Notes under the pieces: model-generated
Told to the model about the DNA's origin: nothing
The model's input: the letters and a program-made list of their open reading frames with translations, nothing else
Database searches by the model: none
Translations under genes and position numbers: made by a program
Part shown: positions 19,221 to 26,625 of the stretch, piece after piece
How the letters are laid out: each line of letters begins with the position of its first letter
How positions within the stretch are numbered: the stretch's first letter is position 1
Source of the DNA: Candidatus Alcyoniella australis
GTDB lineage: Bacteria > Lernaellota > Lernaellaia > JAVCCG01 > Alcyoniellaceae
Direction of reading: 5' to 3'
Length of the DNA: 64,000 nt
Assembly: GCA_030765605.1 (NCBI GenBank)
Contig: JAVCCG010000109.1
Coordinates: 1-64,000, forward strand

Positions 19221-20609
19221 ATGCACCAGGGTAAATCGGCCGCGATAATCGCCGGGGTATTGCTCTTTGTGTTGGCCCTGGTCAACTGCCTGTGGTGGTC
19301 CGCGTCGATCGAGTACAACGGCGCCCCGGACGAGTACGAACACATCAAGACGCGGCGCTTCATCGCGGAGCACGGCCGGCTGCCCAGATCGGACGACCCG
19401 GGCTTCGGCATCCACCTGCTGGACTCGAACACCAAACAACCGCTCTACCCGCTGCTCGATGCGCACAGCGGCGCAATGCTTTTCCCGACCCACGCACGGA
19501 TCGACCTCAAGCATCGCTACGAGGTGCGCCAGCCCTACATCTGGACGCCGCAGTTGGCGCATTTGCTCGCCGGCAGGGCCATGCGCCTAAGCGGCATGCA
19601 GGGACTGAGCGCAACCCGGGCGTTCAACGCGCTGTGCGTGGCGGCCGCGGCCCTGCTGTGCTTCGTTGCCGGAATGATCGCCGGTCAAGGGCGTCTCGTG
19701 CCCGCCCTGGCGGCCGGGGCTGGACTGGCGCTGTGGCCGCAACTGACGTTCATCGGCGCCTATGCCAACGACGACGCCTTTGCCGTGTTCTCGGTCGCCG
19801 CGCTGCTGGCGGTCTGCTGTAGCATCGAGCTACGCGGCCTGAACTATTGCCGAGCATTGCTGCTCGGCCTATGTATGGGCCTGGCGCTGCTCTCCAAGCT
19901 CTACGTCTACGCCCTGTTCCCGCTGCTCGGGCTGTGGCTGCTGCTGCGATTGCGCGCCCAGGGTCGCAACGCCGTGGGCCCGGGCATCCTGGCGCTGGTC
20001 GCGGCCGCGCTGTGCAGCGGATGGTGGTTCGTGCGCAACGCCGTGCTGCTCCAGGGCAGCGTGCTGGGACGCGACGTGCTCTACCAGCAGATCAAACGTT
20101 TCAGCCAGGCACTGCCGCCCGAACTGGCCCAGCGCACGCACCTGCTCTACGCCGACTCGTTCAGCCGACTGGGCCAATCCTGGAGCGAGTTCCCGCTGCT
20201 GCGCTGGCTGAAGATCACCTTTGCCAGCTGCTACGGGATGTTCGGCTGGATGGATCGCATCCTGCCCCCGGCGCTGTACTGGATCGCCTTTGCCGCGTTG
20301 CTGCTCGGGTTGGCAACGGCCGCGGCCGCCGCGGTTCGTCGAGGCGAAACACGCCTGCGCCTGCCAAGCGCGCTGTGGCTGTTGGGCCTGCCCTACATGT
20401 TGCTGCTGTTGCTGCTCTCGCTGTACAACTCATACTACGTGGACATGCAGCCCCAGGGCCGCTATTTGCTGAGCAGCCTGCCCGCGCTGCTACTGCTGGC
20501 GGGTTTTGGCGCGGCGTCGTTGCACGGCCGATTGGGCCGCATCGCGCCGTTGGCTTTGTGCGCGTTATATCTTGCATTCAACCTGCTTTGCCGTTTGCAA
20601 TACGTTTGA
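19221..20609 (+). CDS. Polytopic membrane glycosyltransferase-like protein (GT-C / DUF2142-like)
   Basis: A 462-aa protein with about ten membrane helices. After the first helix comes an acidic motif NGAPDEYEHIKTRRF, and a second conserved-looking loop has AYANDDAFAVFS. Near the C-terminus QPQGRYLLSSLPALLLL resembles the QGRYLLP motif of the DUF2142 and lipid-linked-sugar-dependent glycosyltransferase families. These use polyprenyl-phosphate sugars on the outer face of the inner membrane. Specificity cannot be inferred. Divergent from EF-G; the next gene (patatin) starts 12 bp after the stop. Confidence 0.7.
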   Translation: MHQGKSAAIIAGVLLFVLALVNCLWWSASIEYNGAPDEYEHIKTRRFIAEHGRLPRSDDPGFGIHLLDSNTKQPLYPLLDAHSGAMLFPTHARIDLKHRYEVRQPYIWTPQLAHLLAGRAMRLSGMQGLSATRAFNALCVAAAALLCFVAGMIAGQGRLVPALAAGAGLALWPQLTFIGAYANDDAFAVFSVAALLAVCCSIELRGLNYCRALLLGLCMGLALLSKLYVYALFPLLGLWLLLRLRAQGRNAVGPGILALVAAALCSGWWFVRNAVLLQGSVLGRDVLYQQIKRFSQALPPELAQRTHLLYADSFSRLGQSWSEFPLLRWLKITFASCYGMFGWMDRILPPALYWIAFAALLLGLATAAAAAVRRGETRLRLPSALWLLGLPYMLLLLLLSLYNSYYVDMQPQGRYLLSSLPALLLLAGFGAASLHGRLGRIAPLALCALYLAFNLLCRLQYV

Positions 20610-20620
20610 GGGAGTCACTT

Positions 20621-21502
20621 TTGACGCAAGGACGCAAACGCGGCCTGGTGCTTTCGGGCGGCGCCGCCCTGGGGGCGTTCCAGGCCGGCGCATTGATTAC
20701 GCTCAGCCAGCGCGGCCTGGAGTTCGAGGCGATCGCCGCGGCCTCCATCGGCTTGCTGCACGCCCTGGCCTGGAATCGCGGCCCGCAGTTCGTGCAACGC
20801 TTGGACCAGACCTGGCGCGAGGATGTGGCGCGCTTCTCGCCCTTTGAGCCCGGGGCGCTGCTCGAGTTCAAGAGCCCCTTTAAGTTCCGCGGCGCGCTGA
20901 CCGACCTGGTAGCCAAATACCGCGACGACCATCCGGACGCCGACGCGCCGGGCCAGGTGCCGATCTACGTCGCGCTGACCGAGGCGCTCAGCGGCGAGCC
21001 GCGTGGCTACTGCCTGTCTGCCCCCGAGCTGGATGCGGAAACGCGCGAGGCTGTTCTGCGCGCCGCGGTAAGCATCCCGCCGCTGGGCGATCGCGCGGTG
21101 GAGATCAACGGCGAGCGGCTGTACGACGGCGGGTTCTCCAACAACGCGCCGATCAGGCTGCTCGATGAATTGAACCTGGACGAGATCTGGCTGATCGATC
21201 TGACACCGACGGCAATGCAGACCCCGTTGCGTCGTGGCTTGGCCCAGAGCGTGGACAGGCTGCGGCAGCGACAGCTCAACCCCTGGATCACCGGCGCCGC
21301 CGCCATGGCCAAATCGCGGCTGGGCGGGCCGGGTCGCAAATCACATACGCGGATAGTGCGGATCGCCTACGACCCACGGGGGCTCGAGTTGCTGCTGCGC
21401 GGGGCGCGCGGGCTGACCTTTTCCCAGCGCAACATCGACCGCCTGCTGGCGCTGGGGCGCGAGCAGGCCCAACGCGTCTGGGACCAATACTTCTCCGGTT
21501 GA
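20621..21502 (+). CDS. Patatin-like phospholipase
   Basis: A 293-aa protein from a TTG start preceded by GAGGG; reading the frame further upstream to 19847 only overlaps the previous gene. Patatin elements: glycine-rich oxyanion loop LVLSGGAALGAFQAGAL (residues 9-25), nucleophile elbow AASIG (usually GxSxG, here Ala replaces the first Gly), and the catalytic Asp in YDGGFSNNAPI. The Ser-Asp dyad is thus present. No signal peptide, so a cytoplasmic lipid acyl hydrolase is likely. Probably co-transcribed with the membrane protein upstream. Confidence 0.85.
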   Translation: MTQGRKRGLVLSGGAALGAFQAGALITLSQRGLEFEAIAAASIGLLHALAWNRGPQFVQRLDQTWREDVARFSPFEPGALLEFKSPFKFRGALTDLVAKYRDDHPDADAPGQVPIYVALTEALSGEPRGYCLSAPELDAETREAVLRAAVSIPPLGDRAVEINGERLYDGGFSNNAPIRLLDELNLDEIWLIDLTPTAMQTPLRRGLAQSVDRLRQRQLNPWITGAAAMAKSRLGGPGRKSHTRIVRIAYDPRGLELLLRGARGLTFSQRNIDRLLALGREQAQRVWDQYFSG

Positions 21503-21550
21503 GCCGCGTGTAAGCCCATTACGAATATGCTAGTTTGAGCATCTTCACTT

Positions 21551-21571
21551 GCCCGCATTAACAGTGCGGGC
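21551..21571. other. GC-rich stem-loop upstream of nitronate monooxygenase gene
   Basis: A perfect 7-bp inverted repeat GCCCGCA / TGCGGGC with a 7-nt loop lies between the patatin stop and the RBS of the next gene. No T-tract follows on the plus strand. It could be an mRNA processing or 5'-leader hairpin; nothing more can be said. Confidence 0.35.
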
Positions 21572-21588
21572 TAAATCAGAGGTTGACG

Positions 21589-22590
21589 ATGAAAACGCGG
21601 ATGACCGAGCTTTTCGGAATCGAATACCCGATCCAGTGCGGCGGCATGCTCTGGCTGGCCAATCCCGAGCTGGCCGCGGCGATCAGCAACGCCGGCGCGA
21701 TGGGCAACCTGACCTCGGGCAACTACAACACGGGCGACGAGTTCCGCGCGGCGGTCGACAAGACGCGCGAGCTGACCGACAAGCCGTTCATCGTCAACAT
21801 CACCACCATGCCCTCAATCCGCCTGCCGATCGAGCTGCTGCAGGAGTTCTTCTCGATCTGCTGCGAGAAAAAGGTGACGGCGATCGAGATCGCGGGCGCG
21901 CCCGTGGACCGCTTCCTCGGACCGCAGTACCTGCCGATGGCCAAGGAGGCCGGGGTCAAAGTGCTGCACAAGGTCGGCACGGTCAAGCACGCGATCCACG
22001 CCCAAAAAGTGGGCTACGACGCGGTGACCATCGCTGGGTTCGAGGAGGGCGGCTTCCCGCATAAGGACAACGTGAGCACCATCGTGCTGCTGCCCAAGAC
22101 CGCCGAGGCCGTGGACATCCCGGTGATCGTGGCCGGCGGAATGGTCGACGGCAAGTCGTTGGCCGCGGCCCTGGCTCTCGGGGCCGACGGGATCATGATG
22201 GCCTCGCGCTTCCTGGCGACCAAGGACTGCGCCGTGCATCCGAACATCCACCAGCTGCTGATCGAGCGCAACGAGATGGACACCTCGCTGCATCTGCGCA
22301 CCCTGCTCAAGGAGTTCGGCCTGCAGGTGCGCGCCCTGACCAACGGGATCATGCGCAAGGTGGCGCAGGTCGAGGAAGAAGGCGGCGACTTCGGCGAGCT
22401 GTTCCCGCTGATCTCGGGCCAGCGCGCCAAGGAGGTCTGGCAGACCGGCGACGCCGAACAGGCGATGCTCACCGTGGGGCAGTCCATCGGCCGGATCTAC
22501 GACATCCCGACCGTGGACGAGCTGATTCAACGCATGGTCCGCGAGGCCGAGCAGGCGCTGAGCAGCGCCCTGGAGCAGGCGCGGGCGTAG
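21589..22590 (+). CDS. Nitronate monooxygenase / FabK-like FMN enzyme
   Basis: A 333-aa TIM-barrel flavoprotein of the 2-nitropropane dioxygenase family. Visible: start strand IEYPIQCGGMLWLANPELAAAISNAG, HKVGTVKHA, TIAGFEEGGFPH, IPVIVAGGMVDGKSLAAALALGADGIMMASRFLAT (phosphate-binding end of the barrel). FabK enoyl-ACP reductases and nitronate monooxygenases share these motifs; I cannot separate them here. ATG at 21589 has AGAGG 6 nt upstream, preferred over a TTG two codons earlier. Confidence 0.83.
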   Translation: MKTRMTELFGIEYPIQCGGMLWLANPELAAAISNAGAMGNLTSGNYNTGDEFRAAVDKTRELTDKPFIVNITTMPSIRLPIELLQEFFSICCEKKVTAIEIAGAPVDRFLGPQYLPMAKEAGVKVLHKVGTVKHAIHAQKVGYDAVTIAGFEEGGFPHKDNVSTIVLLPKTAEAVDIPVIVAGGMVDGKSLAAALALGADGIMMASRFLATKDCAVHPNIHQLLIERNEMDTSLHLRTLLKEFGLQVRALTNGIMRKVAQVEEEGGDFGELFPLISGQRAKEVWQTGDAEQAMLTVGQSIGRIYDIPTVDELIQRMVREAEQALSSALEQARA

Positions 22591-22592
22591 CA

Positions 22593-22625
22593 ACACCTAT
22601 TCCGCTTGCATTCCATAATAGGTGT
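22593..22625. other. Perfect 9-bp inverted repeat between nitronate monooxygenase and M64 peptidase genes
   Basis: ACACCTATT (22593-22601) is the exact complement of AATAGGTGT (22617-22625), with a 15-nt loop, starting 2 bp after the upstream stop codon. It lacks a T-run, so it may be a rho-assisted terminator, a processing hairpin or an operator. Confidence 0.4.
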
Positions 22626-22683
22626 GCTATACATTCAGGCCATACGTATATCTTTTTGATAATGTTTTTTCTGGAGATGCGCG

Positions 22684-23844
22684 ATGGAACTGCGTCGCGA
22701 GACTTTACTAAACAGCGGTGCGGACAATGCGATGTACAACATCGTCTTGCTTCCCGACGGCTACACCGAGCTCGAGCTGCCGCAATACATCAAACACTGT
22801 TGGGAGTTCGTACGCGGCCTAAGCGAGCTGCCGTGGTTCAGCACCCTGCAAAACGCGATCAACATTCATGCACTGCTGATTCCCTCGGCGCAATCCGGGG
22901 CCGGCGAGGGCGACGCGCGGGACACGCCGTTCGGCGCACATTACGGTGAGATGATCGAGGGCGGCGTCAAGCGGCTGATTGAAATCAACGATCAACGTGC
23001 GATTCAAATCCTCGAGCAGGAGCTGTCGCAGTGGAACGCCGCGATGGTCGTGGTCAACGGTCACCAGATGGGCGGATCCGGGGGCACAAAGCGGAACCAA
23101 TCGTCGCCGAACAAACGCGTGGCAGCTGCCGCGGCAGTGGCCAACTGGCTGCCGGTGGCAATGCACGAGCTGGGCCACTCCGCGTTCGGCCTGGCTGACG
23201 AATACGATTCGGCCATCCCCGACGCCCCGGACAACATCGAGGACTATCCCAATGTCACCGCGGAGGTCCGGCGCGAGCGGATCAAGTGGCGCCGCTTCAT
23301 CGAAGCCGACACACCGCTACCCACGCCGCTGGATCTGGGGTTCGCCGATCGGATGCTGGTCGGGCTGTTCGAGGGCGCGTTCTACCGCACACATGGGGTC
23401 TTTCGGCCCACGCGAATCTGTGCAATGAGTACGCTTTCCAAGACCATCCCCTTTTGCCGTGTGTGCATGCAGCGCATCATCGACACGCTACGGCCGCACT
23501 TCAGCTCGCGTCCGGCCCTGGCCTGCGATGCGCATCTGCTCAGCACCGCCTATCGGCTCTCCCCCCGGCTCGAGCTGTGCAACGTGGGCAACGTCCCGGT
23601 CAAAAACATCGAGGTTCGCGCGTTCGAGGCCGAGTTAGACCAAGACAAGCTGCTCAAGTCTGACGTCAAAGCGGACAAACGCTTCAAGGCGTTGTTCAAA
23701 TCACCGCACGCCTCATTGCAATCTGACGAACGTCTTTTCGTGGATCTGCAGTTCGCCGATCTCAACTCCAGCCCCGACTACGGCTGCCTGACCTTCTACA
23801 GCGACGCGGGTGAGCTCGACGTGTTTTTAGAGGTTTGGGCATAA
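22684..23844 (+). CDS. Peptidase M64-family zinc metalloprotease
   Basis: A 386-aa protein with the M64 (IgA-peptidase-type) zinc motif HELGHSAFGLADEYD (residues 161-175), where the two His, the Glu and the trailing acidic residues fit the family. MYNIVLLPDGYTELE near the N-terminus is also typical. No obvious signal peptide, which is unusual for M64 members that are generally exported. The C-terminal 100 residues form a separate beta-rich domain; its last 35 residues recur, degraded, at 24537-24632. RBS GGAG lies 7 nt before the ATG. Confidence 0.82.
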   Translation: MELRRETLLNSGADNAMYNIVLLPDGYTELELPQYIKHCWEFVRGLSELPWFSTLQNAINIHALLIPSAQSGAGEGDARDTPFGAHYGEMIEGGVKRLIEINDQRAIQILEQELSQWNAAMVVVNGHQMGGSGGTKRNQSSPNKRVAAAAAVANWLPVAMHELGHSAFGLADEYDSAIPDAPDNIEDYPNVTAEVRRERIKWRRFIEADTPLPTPLDLGFADRMLVGLFEGAFYRTHGVFRPTRICAMSTLSKTIPFCRVCMQRIIDTLRPHFSSRPALACDAHLLSTAYRLSPRLELCNVGNVPVKNIEVRAFEAELDQDKLLKSDVKADKRFKALFKSPHASLQSDERLFVDLQFADLNSSPDYGCLTFYSDAGELDVFLEVWA

Positions 23845-23845
23845 C

Positions 23846-24232
23846 TTACAAGGTTTTGTAACGCCTGAGCTGCGGCAGCCGGTCGAAGTGCTTATCCAGG
23901 GAGAGCAGCTGGACTCCGAGGCGCAGGCAAAGCGCGGCGATCAGCGCGTCTGTGGCCGGAATGATCTTGCCCTTGGCGCGTAATTCGCCCCGCAGCTTTC
24001 CAACCGAACGCCAGTCTTCGCGGTCCAGTTGAACGTAGGGCAAGGCCTCGAAAAGAGGCAACAGCGTCTTCCTCTCGCGCGGGCGCAAGCCGTGAAGCAG
24101 CTCCATCTCCACCACGCCGCAGAACAACGCCCGGTCGGACTCCAGCAGACCGTCCACCGCCCGCTGAATCCGGCGCTCTGATCCGCGCAACGCGGCGATC
24201 CAGGCCGAGGTGTCGATCAACACCTCACTCAT
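23846..24232 (-). CDS. vapC: PIN-domain toxin, VapC family
   Basis: A 128-aa PIN nuclease: N-terminal VLIDTSAWIAALRG (first catalytic Asp), VVEMELLHGLRP (Glu), ATDALIAALCLRLG (Asp pair) and a final LLSLDKHFDRL. The four-acid set is complete, so activity against RNA is expected. It overlaps the upstream antitoxin gene by 8 bp and ends 1 bp from the M64 peptidase stop in the opposite direction. VapC toxins usually cut tRNA or rRNA. Confidence 0.88.
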   Translation of the reverse strand: MSEVLIDTSAWIAALRGSERRIQRAVDGLLESDRALFCGVVEMELLHGLRPRERKTLLPLFEALPYVQLDREDWRSVGKLRGELRAKGKIIPATDALIAALCLRLGVQLLSLDKHFDRLPQLRRYKTL

Positions 24233-24449
24233 CGATCCACTCCGCCTCCCGCAGCTCCTCGGCCCGCAAATTCTCCAGGTCGACCGCGTCGATATCGACC
24301 TTGCCCAAAATCGAACGCAGCTTCTCGATCCGCTTGCGACGCACGTGCTCCCGCAACGCCAGGGCCACGGCCGCGGTCTTGGTCTTGGCCGAGGTCACGC
24401 TCATCACCTCGCGCACCAGACCCTCATCGAGCGTAACCGTAGTTCTCAT
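24225..24449 (-). CDS. vapB: VapB-type antitoxin
   Basis: A 74-aa protein beginning MRTTVTLDEGLVREVM, a ribbon-helix-helix start of the VapB/type II antitoxin kind, followed by a basic middle (REHVRRKRIEK) and an acidic C-terminus that would wrap the toxin. The chosen ATG has GAGGA 6 nt upstream; an ATG five codons earlier is closer to a poor site. The downstream toxin overlaps by 8 bp, the standard arrangement for coupled expression. Confidence 0.83.
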   Translation of the reverse strand: MRTTVTLDEGLVREVMSVTSAKTKTAAVALALREHVRRKRIEKLRSILGKVDIDAVDLENLRAEELREAEWIDE

Positions 24450-24460
24450 GCCATTTCCTC

Positions 24461-24476
24461 GCATGTATTTTCATGC
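24461..24476. promoter_or_regulatory. Candidate operator of the VapBC-type pair
   Basis: GCATG and CATGC form a 5-bp inverted repeat separated by 6 bp, just upstream of the antitoxin RBS (minus strand). Type II antitoxins normally repress their own promoter through such palindromes. Short and unproven. Confidence 0.35.
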
Positions 24477-24536
24477 ATATTTTATGATCTAATTTGTAAC
24501 GATAAAAGAAGTTTAATTATGCCTATTACACCAGCA

Positions 24537-24632
24537 GAAGACGTACTGTTAGCCGATTTCAACCCCGTCCCAAACGACAGTTGCCTGACGTTCCTCTGCG
24601 ACTCGGGCGAGCTCGGCGTGCTCGTTCAGTTT
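24537..24632 (+). pseudogene. Remnant of an M64 peptidase gene 3' end
   Basis: In the frame starting at 24519, the translation EDVLLADFNPVPNDSCLTFL.. aligns with the last residues of the M64 peptidase (ERLFVDLQFADLNSSPDYGCLTFY..), sharing LxxADxN, CLTF, D-SGELxV/DAGELDV and a hydrophobic end. Nucleotide similarity is also apparent. Only about 32 codons survive, without the catalytic domain and without a matching stop. It lies beyond the VapBC-type pair, at the border of the AT-rich island, and looks like what is left of a second M64 gene or of a partial duplication. Confidence 0.6.
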
Positions 24633-24704
24633 TTATGTGGAACAATTACCTTTACTCGGAATAGTAGACAATCCTTTACTTTATTTTATTATCATTTATA
24701 ATTC

Positions 24705-24731
24705 TTGACATACTATTTTCAAAGGTATAAT
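24705..24731 (+). promoter_or_regulatory. Consensus sigma-70 promoter of the AT-rich island
   Basis: TTGACA (24705-24710) and TATAAT (24726-24731) both match consensus exactly with a 15-bp spacer, in front of the 522-aa gene. The start site would fall near 24738, giving a leader of only about 14 nt that contains AGGGG before the ATG at 24752. Confidence 0.65.
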
Positions 24732-24751
24732 ATTATTTTTAGGGGTGTTCA

Positions 24752-26320
24752 ATGTTATTTCATGATGAAACAATTGATGGACTTATAAGCCAAAATGATT
24801 CCGTCGACGCTTTCATTCATCTTATTTATAATGATTTCTGTGGTAACCTGAACATTCTAGATATTAGCCCCGATGATAAGTGCCTTATCGAGGAATTCAT
24901 TAAGGTCACGAATGATCATGGCCTTGATTATCCTCAATTCAATGAATTGCTGCTGCTATTAAATCAGAAACGTATTTCGGAAGGCTTCTTTCACTTTCTT
25001 TTCAACGATAGATTGTCTAACATTGAAGATCTTAAAAACGGCATCATTAGTTTCCGAGGATTTGCCTTCTTGTCTTTTGGTCAATTTTTTAATGCGTTCG
25101 AACATCTACGAAATCTAACCTTGACCCAATTACAAGAAAGATTGAAGCCTTTTAGTACACCACGACATCAAATAGAACATTCTTTTAAAACAAGACATGA
25201 TAAAGTTTTAAAAATAAAAAGAATTGACAAGTCGCTCGTATATTACAATGGATTTATCACAAAAGAGCACTATACAAGGGAAGCGAAGCTATTAAAACAA
25301 TTTTTAGAAGAGCGTAGATCGCTAGGCGATTATGGTGTATCGCCTATAGATTTAGAAAAAGAATACAACATTATTGGAAAGGACATTGAGCTGACAGAAA
25401 AAACTGCAAAGCAAAATACAGACATTTATCTCACGTGGGATTTTCTAGATATTTACATATCTACTTCCATGAGACAATCTTGGGAATTCCGTGAAACATA
25501 TGAGTTTATTGACAACCTATTTTCTTCTTCTGCATTATCTGATCTCAATCTTAGATATTTTGATCCAACACAGTCACTGTGTCTTAATAGAATTGACAAA
25601 GGATTAATCGAAGGCCTAATGTTAAAAAGGGCATCATGCAATATATACATGGTTCAAGAATTCGACACAATGGGAAAAGATTCCGAATTAGCTGCAACGC
25701 TTGCCCAAGGTAAGCCAGTAATTGCATATGTTCCTCAAATACAAGACCTAAAACAATTCAATAATAAGATCATAGGCTACCCATTAGACTATCATTATCA
25801 TCGATGCATTGAAATGCAAACTCAAAGCAAGGCACTTGATAAAGATTACGAAAAAGAAATGATTTCAAACGGCTGCGATGCTAGCCTAGTTGATGATTTC
25901 ATCACTCTTTATTTGGAACATCGAGATAAATACCCTTTTTCGCTTTATAGAAAAGACCGTGAAATATTTCTCAACCGCTACGATAATTTTAGCCAATTAT
26001 GTACAGCTATCTCCATTTTTTCAAAACACATGTATGACAAACGTGCTAAAACATTAAAAAGCATTCATCCATTATCTGTGCAAATCCACCTTGAGTCCGG
26101 TGTTGCAAATGGAATCCTTGTAGTTCGGGACCCAGACACCTGCTCAAAATTGCTCCGAAAAATATTATTAAATGACTTGGAATTCCAAACAGAGTATGTC
26201 GGCAAAAAACCAAATGGGGTGTGGGCATTGACAGAAACTATTTCTGGCTGTCCATTCCGTGTTGTCACAGAAAATCGTCGTTTGACTAACTCATTTTGGA
26301 ATTTCTACTTGAATTCGTAG
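24752..26320 (+). CDS. AT-rich island protein with TIR/nucleoside-deoxyribosyltransferase-like domain (candidate defence effector)
   Basis: A 522-aa soluble protein, strongly AT-rich against GC-rich neighbours, so probably acquired. Residues 1-220 are helical and unrecognised. Residues about 222-330 resemble Rossmann-like domains of the TIR/nucleoside 2-deoxyribosyltransferase kind: DIYISTSMR (233-241), LNLRYFDPTQSLCLNRIDKG, then FDTMGKDSELAATLAQGKPV (catalytic-type Glu at about 312 in DSELAATLAQGKPVIAYVP). Such domains hydrolyse NAD or nucleotides in several anti-phage systems. Residues 330-522 hold no family I know. It has its own consensus promoter and a small gene downstream. Defence function is inferred from domain type and island setting. 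Confidence 0.7.
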   Translation: MLFHDETIDGLISQNDSVDAFIHLIYNDFCGNLNILDISPDDKCLIEEFIKVTNDHGLDYPQFNELLLLLNQKRISEGFFHFLFNDRLSNIEDLKNGIISFRGFAFLSFGQFFNAFEHLRNLTLTQLQERLKPFSTPRHQIEHSFKTRHDKVLKIKRIDKSLVYYNGFITKEHYTREAKLLKQFLEERRSLGDYGVSPIDLEKEYNIIGKDIELTEKTAKQNTDIYLTWDFLDIYISTSMRQSWEFRETYEFIDNLFSSSALSDLNLRYFDPTQSLCLNRIDKGLIEGLMLKRASCNIYMVQEFDTMGKDSELAATLAQGKPVIAYVPQIQDLKQFNNKIIGYPLDYHYHRCIEMQTQSKALDKDYEKEMISNGCDASLVDDFITLYLEHRDKYPFSLYRKDREIFLNRYDNFSQLCTAISIFSKHMYDKRAKTLKSIHPLSVQIHLESGVANGILVVRDPDTCSKLLRKILLNDLEFQTEYVGKKPNGVWALTETISGCPFRVVTENRRLTNSFWNFYLNS

Positions 26321-26362
26321 GGTCATCAATGATAGCCTTTTAGAAAAGGGAGGAAACAGCCG

Positions 26363-26569
26363 ATGAACGACAAGAAATGGTCGCCATACAACGATACCTT
26401 TCAATCGGGGACGAACAAGCACAATTGGGGCGAGGATTTCTCCTGCCTTATTGACCGAAACGCGCGAGCAGAACTTCACGCTGTTGCTTGTAAAATTAGA
26501 AACAATCCTGAAGAAGGAACAACAAGTCAAGCAAACCGTAATTTGCACAATCCATTTGATAATGATTGA
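26363..26569 (+). CDS. Small 68-aa protein downstream of the island effector
   Basis: A 68-aa hydrophilic protein (MNDKKWSPYNDTFQSGTNKH... to HNPFDND) with a strong GGAGG 9 nt before the ATG. It lies 42 bp after the 522-aa gene on the same strand and before a likely terminator, and its composition is less GC-rich than the surrounding genome. No domain recognised. As the only companion of the effector-like gene it might be a partner, inhibitor or an independent passenger. Confidence 0.55.
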   Translation: MNDKKWSPYNDTFQSGTNKHNWGEDFSCLIDRNARAELHAVACKIRNNPEEGTTSQANRNLHNPFDND

Positions 26570-26584
26570 CGTTAAGTTTCGGTC

Positions 26585-26624
26585 ACTTTAGGCACAATAC
26601 TTTTTAGGCTTAAAGTAGTTTTCC
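26585..26624 (+). terminator. Probable terminator closing the AT-rich island
   Basis: ACTTTAGGC (26585-26593) pairs with GCTTAAAGT (26608-26616) with one mismatch, followed by AGTTTTCC. The loop is T-rich. It stands between the small island gene and the convergent crotonase gene and could serve as a weak intrinsic terminator. Confidence 0.45.
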
Positions 26625-26625
26625 T

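Noticed and set aside
19847-20620. Upstream extension of the patatin reading frame
   Set aside because: It overlaps the membrane protein gene in another frame and gives low-complexity Arg/Pro/Ala sequence; the TTG at 20621 with its RBS fits the patatin N-terminus.
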